Below are positions 42,098 to 49,860 of a stretch of 64,000 nt of DNA, in pieces. The translations under genes were made by a program, and so were the position numbers. Each line of letters opens with the position of its first letter. The stretch's first letter is position 1. The notes below the pieces were generated by a model. That model was not told where the DNA came from, did no database searches, and worked only from the letters and a program-made list of their open reading frames with translations. Source of the stretch: an uncultured Bacillota bacterium (GTDB taxonomy: Bacteria; Bacillota; Dehalobacteriia; UBA7702); assembly GCA_934702375.1 (NCBI GenBank), contig CAKUYE010000003.1, forward strand, positions 1 to 64,000. The letters run 5' to 3'.

Positions 42098-42750
42098 CCT
42101 ACAAATACGAAGACTTTGTAAAAGTCGATGATACCGATAGCGTGATCGTCGATATCGAAAAATTCACCTTCGGCCAGGGCTTCATCATGGAGCCTGTAGT
42201 TGTGAAATGGGAAGAAGGGGACACCGCCGCCGATGTAACGATCCGCGCTGCCGAACAGGCCGGAGTGGAATTGCAGTATCGTGACAGCGACTATGGTTTC
42301 TATCTCTCCGCAGTAAGAGATGATGAAACAAGGGAAGCCAATATTCCACAGTACATTCTCGATGCTATGGAAAAAGCCGGGGCAGTGTTGATTGGTCGGG
42401 AAAGCCAGACCTGGCTCAGCGAAAAAGATTACAACAGCGCCCAGGGTGGTTGGATCTATTGGGTAAATCATGAACATATGGGCGTCGGTGCCGGAAATGC
42501 AGATGTAAAAGCCGGCGATGTCATTCGTTGGCAGTTCAGCGTGTATGGCATGGGTCTTGACCTTGGTGCAAAGATCAAAAATCAGGATCCCTACGTCACT
42601 GTAGGTGAAAAGGATGCTCTTATCCATGCCATGGCCGTAGCCAGCAACCACGAAAAAGCCGGTCAGGCTTACGAAAATGCTGTGAAAGTAATGGAGAAGA
42701 TGGATGCTACCCAAGCTGAAATCAACGCTGCTACGGAAGCACTCCAATAA
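42019..42750 (+). pseudogene. SLH fragment plus DUF4430 (transcobalamin-like) domain, 3' part of the frameshifted gene
   Basis: In the frame open from 41998, residues GKDGNIFDPKGSTTRAEVAA form the second half of an SLH motif (42019 onward), after which VDIEKFTFGQGFIMEPVVVKWEEGDTAADVTIRAAEQAGVELQY begins a DUF4430 domain, including GGWIYWVNHEHMGVGAGNADVKAGDVIRWQFS. DUF4430 is the C-terminal beta domain of transcobalamin/intrinsic factor. The first half of the SLH motif is missing, so a deletion rather than a single-base slip probably caused the break. An internal GTG at 42079 has no good ribosome site. The C-terminus is a helical tail. Confidence 0.75.
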
Positions 42751-42852
42751 AAAAAGTAGGCGCCCCGCTATGGCTTCTCCTCGAGGAGAAGGCTTGCGGC
42801 TTGCCAAAGCGGATAGCTTATTATGGCCTTTCGTATCATTCATTCATATAAA

Positions 42853-42900
42853 AGACCCCGGTGCAGATGCTTTTGCCTAGGCACCGGGGTCTTGCTGTTT
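42853..42900 (+). terminator. Terminator of the giant gene
   Basis: 12-bp perfect stem AGACCCCGGTGC (42853-42864) with GCACCGGGGTCT (42881-42892); T tail modest. A further palindrome CTTCTCC-TCGA-GGAGAAG is at 42774-42791. Confidence 0.75.
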
Positions 42901-43043
42901 GATATGATGGGCGACGGTGTGTGGCAAAATGATTGTTTATTGACTATGTGAAATTCTATTTAGTTTCCTAAAAAAACTTGATGTTATTTTTTACATCCAG
43001 CGTGTTATTTTTTACATTTCCCTTTTCTTTTTTCCAAAATGTG

Positions 43044-43208
43044 GTATAGTAGAAAGTACCGATAGGCCTATCGGATCGTTTTTGTTTCTAAATACCTTTT
43101 TTCGATTAGGATGTCTCTTCATGAGCGTGCCATTACAGTCTCAATTCAGGCGGAGACTTTTGGCGTGTTATTCCTTCTTAACCTGCTTTCCGGCAGGTTT
43201 CTTTTTTT
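43044..43208 (+). ncRNA. Candidate short transcript with 16-bp palindrome
   Basis: An extended -10 (TGGTATAGT, 43042-43050) is followed at the likely start by the perfect palindrome CCGATAGGCCTATCGG (43059-43074). The unit ends at a terminator, AACCTGC (43180-43186) with GCAGGTT (43193-43199) and a T-run to 43208. No convincing reading frame lies between. It could be a small RNA or a leader. The stretch 42901-43043 holds nothing else I can name. Confidence 0.4.
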
Positions 43209-43247
43209 GCGTGCAAATATTTTGTATTTGATGTCGTTTTCCCTCAA

Positions 43248-43276
43248 TTTACTTTTCGGTATGCTTCTTATATAAT
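43248..43276 (+). promoter_or_regulatory. Promoter of yfcE-like gene
   Basis: TTTACT (43248-43253), 17-bp spacer, TATAAT (43271-43276). Confidence 0.75.
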
Positions 43277-43327
43277 GATAACATGCAGTAAATGCTATGG
43301 CAGACTGCTGCAAAGAGGAGCGTTTTT

Positions 43328-43789
43328 ATGAAGATTATTGTTTTTTCTGATTCTCACGGTCGAAAGGATGTCATGTGGAATATCGCCGAGGAAGAGCGTC
43401 CGGATATGATTTTTCATTTGGGCGATTATGAGCCGGACAGTGATTTGTTTTTAGGAGTGATCCCGGTGGTAAAGGTTCGAGGCAATTGTGATTACAATTC
43501 TTATGAAGAGGCAGAGCGTTTTCTCGATTATGGTCCTACAAAAATCTTATTGACCCACGGCCACCTTTATGCGGTGAAACAGGGATTAATGTATCTCATT
43601 CAGGAAGGAACCGCCAAGGGGGCTACGGTGATCCTTTATGGTCATACTCACCGTGCCTATTTGGATAAGGCTGCGGGCAGGGTTGTGATGAATCCGGGAA
43701 CACCGGATAAAAGCTATGGTGTTTTGGAATTGAAAAACGGTGTTCTGGTGGATGCCCGATTGGAGGAAACCCGAGCTGAACTGCGGTAA
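43328..43789 (+). CDS. YfcE/MJ0936-type metallophosphodiesterase
   Basis: Calcineurin-like phosphoesterase of 153 aa with the full metal set: FSDSHGRKD, HLGDYEPDS, VRGNCDYNS, LLTHGHLYAV and LYGHTHRAYLD. Family members hydrolyse phosphodiesters with Mn or Ni; the biological substrate is unknown. The ATG at 43328 follows AGAGGAGCG. In Clostridia this family often lies near nucleotide salvage genes, not the case here. Confidence 0.9.
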   Translation: MKIIVFSDSHGRKDVMWNIAEEERPDMIFHLGDYEPDSDLFLGVIPVVKVRGNCDYNSYEEAERFLDYGPTKILLTHGHLYAVKQGLMYLIQEGTAKGATVILYGHTHRAYLDKAAGRVVMNPGTPDKSYGVLELKNGVLVDARLEETRAELR

Positions 43790-43794
43790 AAATA

Positions 43795-43823
43795 TTGCAA
43801 AATTGGGGCATTGCCTGTATAAT
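43795..43823 (+). promoter_or_regulatory. Promoter of first zinc-ribbon/SH3 gene
   Basis: TTGCAA (43795-43800), 17-bp spacer, TATAAT (43818-43823). Confidence 0.8.
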
Positions 43824-43858
43824 GATAGTGTATATAGAAATGAAAGCGAGGAAAGCTT

Positions 43859-44926
43859 ATGTGGTATTGCAGCGAGTGCGGCCAGAGAAACGAAGGCCGT
43901 TATTGCCAGAACTGCGGCGCAGAATTTGTGGACCCGATGGCAGATTCTCCAAAATCCATGTATGACGTACAGCCCCGGCCCCAACCGCCGGAAAAAAGTA
44001 ATAAAGGCCTGATTATCGGTATTATTGCCGCTGCGGCGGTGATTATTATTGGCGCATCGGTTGTTGTCGGTGTAATGATCGGCAGCAATGGCTCAAAAAA
44101 AGAGGATGTTGCCGCCAGTACTCCGGAATCGACGGTTACTGCACCGGCGGATGCCCAGGATACCGGTGCTTCCAATGACGGAGCGTTGCCTTCTTTGGGA
44201 GAATATTACGTTACCGAAACCAGTTCCTATCTTTCTCTGCGAGAAGCACCTTCCGGTGATTCCACAACTCTGGCACGGCTCAGCAATGGCAGCCGCGTTT
44301 CTCTGTTGGAGCGTACGGATACGAAATACTGGTATGTTTATGACCAGAGCAGCGGCCAATACGGCTATATCCTTAGCAAATATCTTACCGATGACATCTC
44401 TAAAGTACGTGAAGCTTATGAACCGGCGGTGGTAAAGCCATCCAGCACGAAGATCATTGCCGATTATTACGTCAGCGGCACGAAAAATTACCTTGCGATT
44501 CGGTCTACTCCCAGCTTCGCGGCGTCTTCGGAAATCGGAAAGACGTATAACGGTTACGCTGTCGGTGTTATAGAAAAGACCAATAAGACCTTTTGGTATG
44601 TATATGACTACAACAGTGGTCTTTATGGTTATGTGAAATGCGGGTATCTTTCCGGCAGCCGTCCGGCATCCCCCTATGTGGATGTAGCACCTACGCCCTC
44701 CGATGATACTTTAGTTCTCGCTGATGATGAATATATCGTTTCCGGCGTGAAAAACTACCTTGGTATACGGAACGAACCTTCCTCTTCCGATGAAGCGGAA
44801 ATTGGTCGCTCCTACAATGGAAACACTGTGAAAGTCATTGAAAAAACGAACGATACCTACTGGTATATTTATGATTACAGCACCGATCTTTACGGCTATG
44901 TGAAATGCCAGTACCTGGTTAAATAA
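43859..44926 (+). CDS. Zinc-ribbon, membrane helix and three SH3-like repeats
   Basis: The N-terminal cytoplasmic zinc ribbon is CSECGQRNEGRYCQNCG. A Pro-rich linker, one helix (about 48-74) and a Ser/Thr/Ala spacer lead to three external repeats (about 113-180, 200-262, 292-355). Each repeat has the plan Y-V-S/T-G-x-x-Y-L-x-I/L-R, E-R/K-T-x-x-x-[YF]-W-Y-V-Y-D and a final G-Y-V/I. These resemble SH3b domains that bind peptidoglycan. The partner gene at 45087 has the same architecture with four repeats. Probably a wall sensor; not experimentally described as far as I know. Confidence 0.8.
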   Translation: MWYCSECGQRNEGRYCQNCGAEFVDPMADSPKSMYDVQPRPQPPEKSNKGLIIGIIAAAAVIIIGASVVVGVMIGSNGSKKEDVAASTPESTVTAPADAQDTGASNDGALPSLGEYYVTETSSYLSLREAPSGDSTTLARLSNGSRVSLLERTDTKYWYVYDQSSGQYGYILSKYLTDDISKVREAYEPAVVKPSSTKIIADYYVSGTKNYLAIRSTPSFAASSEIGKTYNGYAVGVIEKTNKTFWYVYDYNSGLYGYVKCGYLSGSRPASPYVDVAPTPSDDTLVLADDEYIVSGVKNYLGIRNEPSSSDEAEIGRSYNGNTVKVIEKTNDTYWYIYDYSTDLYGYVKCQYLVK

Positions 44927-44945
44927 TGATTTAAAACAACAATTT

Positions 44946-44990
44946 TTGCGTCCCTGTGGCAGCCATTGCTTCGGGACGCAATTTTTGTTT
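44946..44990 (+). terminator. Terminator between the two SH3 genes
   Basis: TTGCGTCCC (44946-44954) with GGGACGCAA (44973-44981), T-run after. Confidence 0.8.
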
Positions 44991-45029
44991 TAAAGGGAGA
45001 GGTTTTGTCGACAGTTTTACGTCAAAAAG

Positions 45030-45058
45030 TTGCATTTTTCGAGGTTGTCCACTATAAT
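45030..45058 (+). promoter_or_regulatory. Promoter of second zinc-ribbon/SH3 gene
   Basis: TTGCAT (45030-45035), 17-bp spacer, TATAAT (45053-45058). Confidence 0.75.
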
Positions 45059-45086
45059 ATAAAAAAGAAAAAAAGTGGAGGACATT

Positions 45087-46832
45087 ATGTGGTACTGCAG
45101 TGAATGCGGAAAAAAGAACAATGGCAAATTTTGCACCCGTTGCGGCACAAAATATGTGGAAATTGACGATGATCCCCCGATGATGTCTGTGAAAAAGACA
45201 AGTGAAAATGAAACGGAAGCTGTATCGAACCTTCAAGGTGAGAGATATTCGGAGTCGGCTGCAAATGAGGACGACAGTTTTTCCAGTGCGGCGGCGCTGT
45301 TTCGCCGCGGCTGTGAGGAAGAGTCTGATCCTCTTACCGATATTGAGATTCGCGTAAAGGAAGTCCATCCCCCTGTGGAAACGGAGGTTTCCGAAGAAAC
45401 GGAAACACTTCCGTTGGAACAGGAGATTTCTGATGTTGAGAACGCCTCTTCCGAAACGGATGTTGTTGCGGATGAGATTCTTCCGGAAGAAAAATCTCTT
45501 GCGGAAGATATCCCGGAAGCTTTGGATCTACCGGAGGAACCCGTATTTGTTTTGCGTGGTTCCGGCCTTTGCGAAGAGGAATCTGAAGCGTTTTCGGAGC
45601 GGTCTCCGTTTTTGCACGGAGATATCCAGGCGGAGGAAGAGAACGGTGGGGCGGAATTTCTGCGTCGCGAATATAAAAACAGCGATACGGTTGCTGATTT
45701 ACCTTTGGAGGAATTGGAAAATACCGCAGAGGTCATTTCTCATCGACGGCCCCCGGAAACTACGGAGGATAAAGAGTGGAAGTACAGTAAGCGGGCATTG
45801 ATCGCAGTTGGGGCGATATGCGGTGTAGTGATTCTGGCACTTATTATTCTGATCGGATCTCTTTTGACCCAGCATAAAGAAGAGACAACAATGCCTGCCA
45901 GCACCGGAGTATATTATTACGTTTCCGGTGTGGAAGATACCGCTGCCCTTTACGAAGATAAGAGCATTAAAAGCGATGTTCTTGCGGAGTTGAAAAACGG
46001 CTCCCCGGTGGAATATCTGGAAAAGGTCAACAGTGAATTTATTCTCGTCTACGATCATGATTCGGAACAGTATGGCTACGTTCGTGCTGCGGCTTTGGTC
46101 AAGGATAAAGGCGATATTGACTTTGGCGAAGTGAGCAATGAATATGATTCGGAAAAATCTCTGGGTTATTACTATGTGACGAAAACCGAAAATTATCTGA
46201 CCCTTTGGGAAAATGAGGACGGCGGTGGTACCGTAAAGGCAAAATTGAAAAACGGCTATAAAGTTTCACTGTTGGAGCGAACCAACGATTCCTTCTGGTT
46301 TGTCTTTGACTATACTTCTGCGGAGCGGGGCTATGTCCGCAAAGCTTACCTTACCGATAGTAAGAGTAAGGTCGTCGGCGTTTATCATGAACCCAAGGAT
46401 AAAACGATTACCGGAGATTATTTTGTGAAAGGTGTGAAGCAGTATCTGCCGATTTGGTCGAAACCGGATAGTACCTCCTCCTTGCGCGGACGGCTGCAAA
46501 ATGGAGATAAAGTGGGGCTTATTCAGAAAACCACAAGCTCTTACTGGTATGTCTATGGCTATGAGCGTGGGGTCTATGGATATGTTGCCAATAGTTATCT
46601 TACAACGGAGGATCCCAATCCCAAACAGGAGGTTTCTGCCTACACCGTGACCGGCACCGAAGAATACCTGCCGGTACTTAGTGAGGCTGCCGAGGGCAGT
46701 GAGGAAGTGACCCAGCTTCATAATGGCGATAAAGTAACGGTGTTGGATTCCGCCAACGATACCTTCTGGTATATCGAAGCTCAAAGCACCGGCGCCAAAG
46801 GCTATGTCGTAAAAGATTATCTGACACAGTGA
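45087..46832 (+). CDS. Zinc-ribbon, acidic linker, membrane helix and four SH3-like repeats
   Basis: 581 aa. Zinc ribbon CSECGKKNNGKFCTRCG at the N-terminus; a very acidic cytoplasmic linker of about 200 residues; one membrane helix (about 235-258); then four extracellular SH3-like repeats (about 270-345, 355-430, 440-510, 520-581) of the same type as in the preceding gene. ATG at 45087 is chosen because GGAGGACATT precedes it; an ATG 12 nt earlier overlaps that site. It has its own promoter and terminator, so the two paralogues are separately controlled. Confidence 0.8.
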   Translation: MWYCSECGKKNNGKFCTRCGTKYVEIDDDPPMMSVKKTSENETEAVSNLQGERYSESAANEDDSFSSAAALFRRGCEEESDPLTDIEIRVKEVHPPVETEVSEETETLPLEQEISDVENASSETDVVADEILPEEKSLAEDIPEALDLPEEPVFVLRGSGLCEEESEAFSERSPFLHGDIQAEEENGGAEFLRREYKNSDTVADLPLEELENTAEVISHRRPPETTEDKEWKYSKRALIAVGAICGVVILALIILIGSLLTQHKEETTMPASTGVYYYVSGVEDTAALYEDKSIKSDVLAELKNGSPVEYLEKVNSEFILVYDHDSEQYGYVRAAALVKDKGDIDFGEVSNEYDSEKSLGYYYVTKTENYLTLWENEDGGGTVKAKLKNGYKVSLLERTNDSFWFVFDYTSAERGYVRKAYLTDSKSKVVGVYHEPKDKTITGDYFVKGVKQYLPIWSKPDSTSSLRGRLQNGDKVGLIQKTTSSYWYVYGYERGVYGYVANSYLTTEDPNPKQEVSAYTVTGTEEYLPVLSEAAEGSEEVTQLHNGDKVTVLDSANDTFWYIEAQSTGAKGYVVKDYLTQ

Positions 46833-46837
46833 CATAT

Positions 46838-46868
46838 AAATACCCGAGTTTTACTCGGGTATTTTTGT
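46838..46868. terminator. Bidirectional terminator
   Basis: AAATACCCGAG (46838-46848) with CTCGGGTATTT (46854-46864); A and T flanks serve both strands. Confidence 0.85.
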
Positions 46869-46910
46869 ATATTGGTCGAATGCGTGTTTTATGGAAAAGC
46901 CTTGGACTTG

Positions 46911-47444
46911 TTAATCCAGTTTTTTTGGCAGGATTCCTTTGACTGTATAGTCTTTCCATAATTTATTGTACTTTGCCGTGCCGTAGCTGGCAAGAAATCC
47001 GGCAAAGATCCAGATAAAGGTAATTTGTCGGAAAAGAACAAAGCAGATAACGGAAAAGATCACCGAGATCAGTGTGATCAGCAGTGCACAGGGGAAGTTC
47101 TTTTTCAGGTGAAATCCCAAGGTCAGAACAAGTAACAGTGCTGCGGTGATGAGAAACATGATATCGACGGTTTTTACGTTGCCCAAAAAGAGCGTTCCGA
47201 CGGTAAGAAATAAATACAATGCCGAGTAGAGGTATGACATGATCGCTCCCACCTGAATACAAAGGCGTATGGAGTATGGCACGTAGTTTTGGGTAAATTC
47301 CTTTTGTGAGATCCTGGGGGGAGTTATTTCTGCTTGATTCGGTATCTCCTCCGGCGTTGGCGCTGCTTTTGGCATCGGGTTGCCGCAGTTGGTACAAAAA
47401 TCAATGCCCCGGGGGACGTCGTATCCACAGTGTTTACAGATCAT
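46911..47444 (-). CDS. Zinc-ribbon membrane protein
   Basis: 177 aa. It starts with a zinc ribbon CKHCGYDVPRGIDFCTNCG, a Pro-rich linker, then about four hydrophobic helices (about 60-160) and a basic tail. The third gene within 4 kb with an N-terminal zinc ribbon on a membrane protein. The ATG at 47444 is chosen because the ribbon begins there; GAGG lies 11 nt upstream. It follows the flavodoxin-like gene by 13 bp and is probably co-transcribed. Function unknown. Confidence 0.75.
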   Translation of the reverse strand: MICKHCGYDVPRGIDFCTNCGNPMPKAAPTPEEIPNQAEITPPRISQKEFTQNYVPYSIRLCIQVGAIMSYLYSALYLFLTVGTLFLGNVKTVDIMFLITAALLLVLTLGFHLKKNFPCALLITLISVIFSVICFVLFRQITFIWIFAGFLASYGTAKYNKLWKDYTVKGILPKKLD

Positions 47445-47457
47445 AGTGATTTTAACC

Positions 47458-48006
47458 TCAGTTGAATTTCCTGCCGATCTCTTTTGCCTCGGCAATAAGT
47501 CTGTCGTTGTTCCATGCCGGGATCGTATTTTCCGATGCTCCGGCGAAAAAAGTTTCCAGTTGCGCCCCAATGTAGCTGCATACCGCCGAAAGAGAGTTCT
47601 TTACTATGGTGTAGCCTTCGTTGGTCGGTTGGGATTCCCCGGTCATGATCAGATGAATGGTTTTCCCTGCAAAACGGGAAAAAGGGATTCCGTAAAACCG
47701 GTCAATACAGCCTTTTAATGTGGCGCTGACATTCCACCAGTAAAGGGGTGAAGCCATAAAAATATAATCGGCATCGGTGATGGCAGCGGCAATTTGCTGC
47801 ATATCGTCCTTTTGGAAACAGCCGCTGCTGTTGGGGCGTCGGCAAACACCGCAATTGATGCAGGGGTTGATGTTCATTTTGGTCAGATCGCAGCGCAGGA
47901 TCTGATGATTCCCGCTGCGGTTGATCTCACCGATGATTGTATCCAGCAAATAGCCGGAGTTGCTTTGCCCCCGGTGAGGACTGCTGTAGAGCGCTAAGAT
48001 TTTCAT
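47458..48006 (-). CDS. Flavodoxin-like NAD(P)H-dependent FMN reductase
   Basis: Flavodoxin fold of 182 aa: LALYSSPHRGQSNSGYLLD binds FMN phosphate; CINCGVCRRPNSSGC is a cysteine cluster typical of the anaerobe iron-sulfur flavoprotein/WrbA-like group, followed by KDDMQQIAAAITDADYIFMASPLYWWNVSATLKGCIDRFY. It may carry an iron-sulfur centre and transfer electrons to quinones or flavins. The ATG at 48006 gives the standard N-terminus; a start 24 nt earlier overlaps the GGGGAGG ribosome site. Confidence 0.85.
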   Translation of the reverse strand: MKILALYSSPHRGQSNSGYLLDTIIGEINRSGNHQILRCDLTKMNINPCINCGVCRRPNSSGCFQKDDMQQIAAAITDADYIFMASPLYWWNVSATLKGCIDRFYGIPFSRFAGKTIHLIMTGESQPTNEGYTIVKNSLSAVCSYIGAQLETFFAGASENTIPAWNNDRLIAEAKEIGRKFN

Positions 48007-48199
48007 AAAACTTTCTTTTAACCTCCCCATACCTTCATAATAAAAATGATAGTATTAAAGCAGAAAATTGTCAAGGATTTCGAGGAATATGTTTATCATG
48101 TGAACGAAGGGTGAATTTTGTCTTGAAATGTATTAATTTTTGCATAAAATTACCGAATTTTTCCGAAAATGGGAGGATTTAGTGGTGCATTTTCAAAAT

Positions 48200-48212
48200 C
48201 ATGTGGTATAAT
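48200..48212 (+). promoter_or_regulatory. Extended -10 promoter of ftsEX
   Basis: TGGTATAAT (48204-48212) without a good -35; it sits 27 bp before the AGGAGG site. Confidence 0.45.
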
Positions 48213-48254
48213 TACAATGTATCTTTATTGTTAAAATAGGAGGAAAGTGTGAAA

Positions 48255-48947
48255 ATGATCAGTCTTCAGGGCGTGTCTAAGAAATATGACAACGGACATC
48301 TTGCCCTTGACAACGTTTCAATGGAAATTGAAGCCGGTGAATTCGTTTTCCTTTGCGGCGCCAGCGGTGCCGGTAAAAGTACCCTGATTCGTTTGCTCTT
48401 TCGGGAAGAAGTTGCCACCAGCGGCAAAATCAATGTGAACGGCCGCAATTTAAGAAAGATTAAACGCCGGGAGCTTTTAAAGCATCGCCGTTCCATGGGA
48501 ATGGTCTTTCAGGATTACCGACTGTTGCCAAAGAAAAATGTATATGACAATGTTGCCTATGCCATGGAGGTTACCGAGTGCAAGGGCAAGGATATCAAAA
48601 AACGGGTTCCGGAAATTCTGGAAGTCGTTGGTCTCAGTGATAAAGCCCACAATTTCCCTTCGGAGCTTTCCGGTGGGGAGCAACAGCGGGTTGCCATTGC
48701 CCGAGCTTTGGTAAATCGCCCTGCCATTCTCATTGCCGATGAGCCTACAGGGAACCTGGACCCCCAGAATGCCTGGGAATTGATGGATGTGCTGCAGCGC
48801 ATCAACGAAAAAGGCACCACCATTGTGATGGCCACCCATGCCAAGGATATTGTGGATGCTATGCACAAACGCGTTATTATGCTCAGTGAAGGGCATATTG
48901 TCTACGATGAAGCGGAAGGAGGCTATCATGAAGTTACGGTCCTTTAG
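48255..48947 (+). CDS. ftsE: Cell-division ABC ATPase FtsE
   Basis: ATPase of the FtsEX complex, which couples division to septal hydrolase activation. Walker A GASGAGKST, Q-loop VFQDYRLLPKKNVYDNVAYAM, signature LSGGEQQRVAIARAL, Walker B ILIADEPTGNLDP, His loop ATHAKDIV. 230 aa. AGGAGG is 11 nt before the ATG; a GTG at 48249 in the same frame is also acceptable. The ftsX start lies inside its last 20 bp. Confidence 0.95.
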   Translation: MISLQGVSKKYDNGHLALDNVSMEIEAGEFVFLCGASGAGKSTLIRLLFREEVATSGKINVNGRNLRKIKRRELLKHRRSMGMVFQDYRLLPKKNVYDNVAYAMEVTECKGKDIKKRVPEILEVVGLSDKAHNFPSELSGGEQQRVAIARALVNRPAILIADEPTGNLDPQNAWELMDVLQRINEKGTTIVMATHAKDIVDAMHKRVIMLSEGHIVYDEAEGGYHEVTVL

Positions 48948-49830
48948 ACGCTTCTTTGTTGAAGCCTTCCAATCCATGGGGCGCAACTTTGCCATGACTA
49001 TGGCCTCGGTTGCTACCATTGCTCTGACCCTTTTTGTCTGTGGTGTTTTTTCGGTGCTGGTATTGAATATTAATAAATTTGCCGGCGACATTGAATCCAC
49101 CGTTGAAATCCAGGCTTTTATTGACGATAGCGTCGATGCCGATGGAGCAACGGCTCTGCTCTCCTCTATACGGGATATTGACGGTGTAAACACCGTAACC
49201 TTTATCTCCAAGGAAGAGGCCCTTGCCGATATGGCAAATCAGCTGGAGGAAACTCCCGAGGGGCTGTTGGATAGCCTTGGCGAAAACCCGCTGCCGGATT
49301 CCTATATGATCACGGTAGATTCCGCGGAATACGTTTCCCCTGTGGCCGAAAAGGTTGTGGGGTTAACGGGTATCAGTGATGCCAAATACGGTGAAGATAC
49401 CGTGGACAACCTCTTCACAATGTTGAAATGGGTTCGTTACTTTGGTATTGCTCTTATCATCTTCCTGGTGGTTGCCTCCATTGTGATCGTGGCCTTTAAT
49501 ATTAAAATCACCGTGGCCAGCCGTAAATCCGAGATCGTGATCATGCGCTATGTAGGGGCCTCCAATTGGTATATCCGTTGGCCCTTCTGTATTGCCGGTA
49601 TGGTGATGGGCTTCTTTGGAGGTATCATTGCCGTGGCGCTGCTTTATGGCGCTTACTCCCTCTTTATCGATCAGCTTGGCTCGGTGCTGATGTTTATGAG
49701 TCTGGTTAAGATCAATATGCAATTCGTCTATATGTTTGCGGTTATGGTTCTCTTTGGGATTATCCTTGGTTCCGCCGGTTCTATGGTATCCCTTAATGTC
49801 TACCTGAAAGAACGTAAAAAGAAACAGTGA
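48928..49830 (+). CDS. ftsX: Cell-division membrane protein FtsX
   Basis: Four membrane helices: one after the N-terminal FVEAFQSMGRNFAMTMASV segment and three after the large extracellular domain (about 60-170), which contacts the hydrolase. KITVASRKSEIVIMRYVGASNWYIRWPF is the classic FtsX loop. 300 aa. The ATG at 48928 has GGAAGGAGG just upstream, inside ftsE, so the two are translationally coupled. Confidence 0.95.
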   Translation: MKLRSFRRFFVEAFQSMGRNFAMTMASVATIALTLFVCGVFSVLVLNINKFAGDIESTVEIQAFIDDSVDADGATALLSSIRDIDGVNTVTFISKEEALADMANQLEETPEGLLDSLGENPLPDSYMITVDSAEYVSPVAEKVVGLTGISDAKYGEDTVDNLFTMLKWVRYFGIALIIFLVVASIVIVAFNIKITVASRKSEIVIMRYVGASNWYIRWPFCIAGMVMGFFGGIIAVALLYGAYSLFIDQLGSVLMFMSLVKINMQFVYMFAVMVLFGIILGSAGSMVSLNVYLKERKKKQ

Positions 49831-49860
49831 GTTTAAAAAGAAAAGGATCGTGATCTTTGA

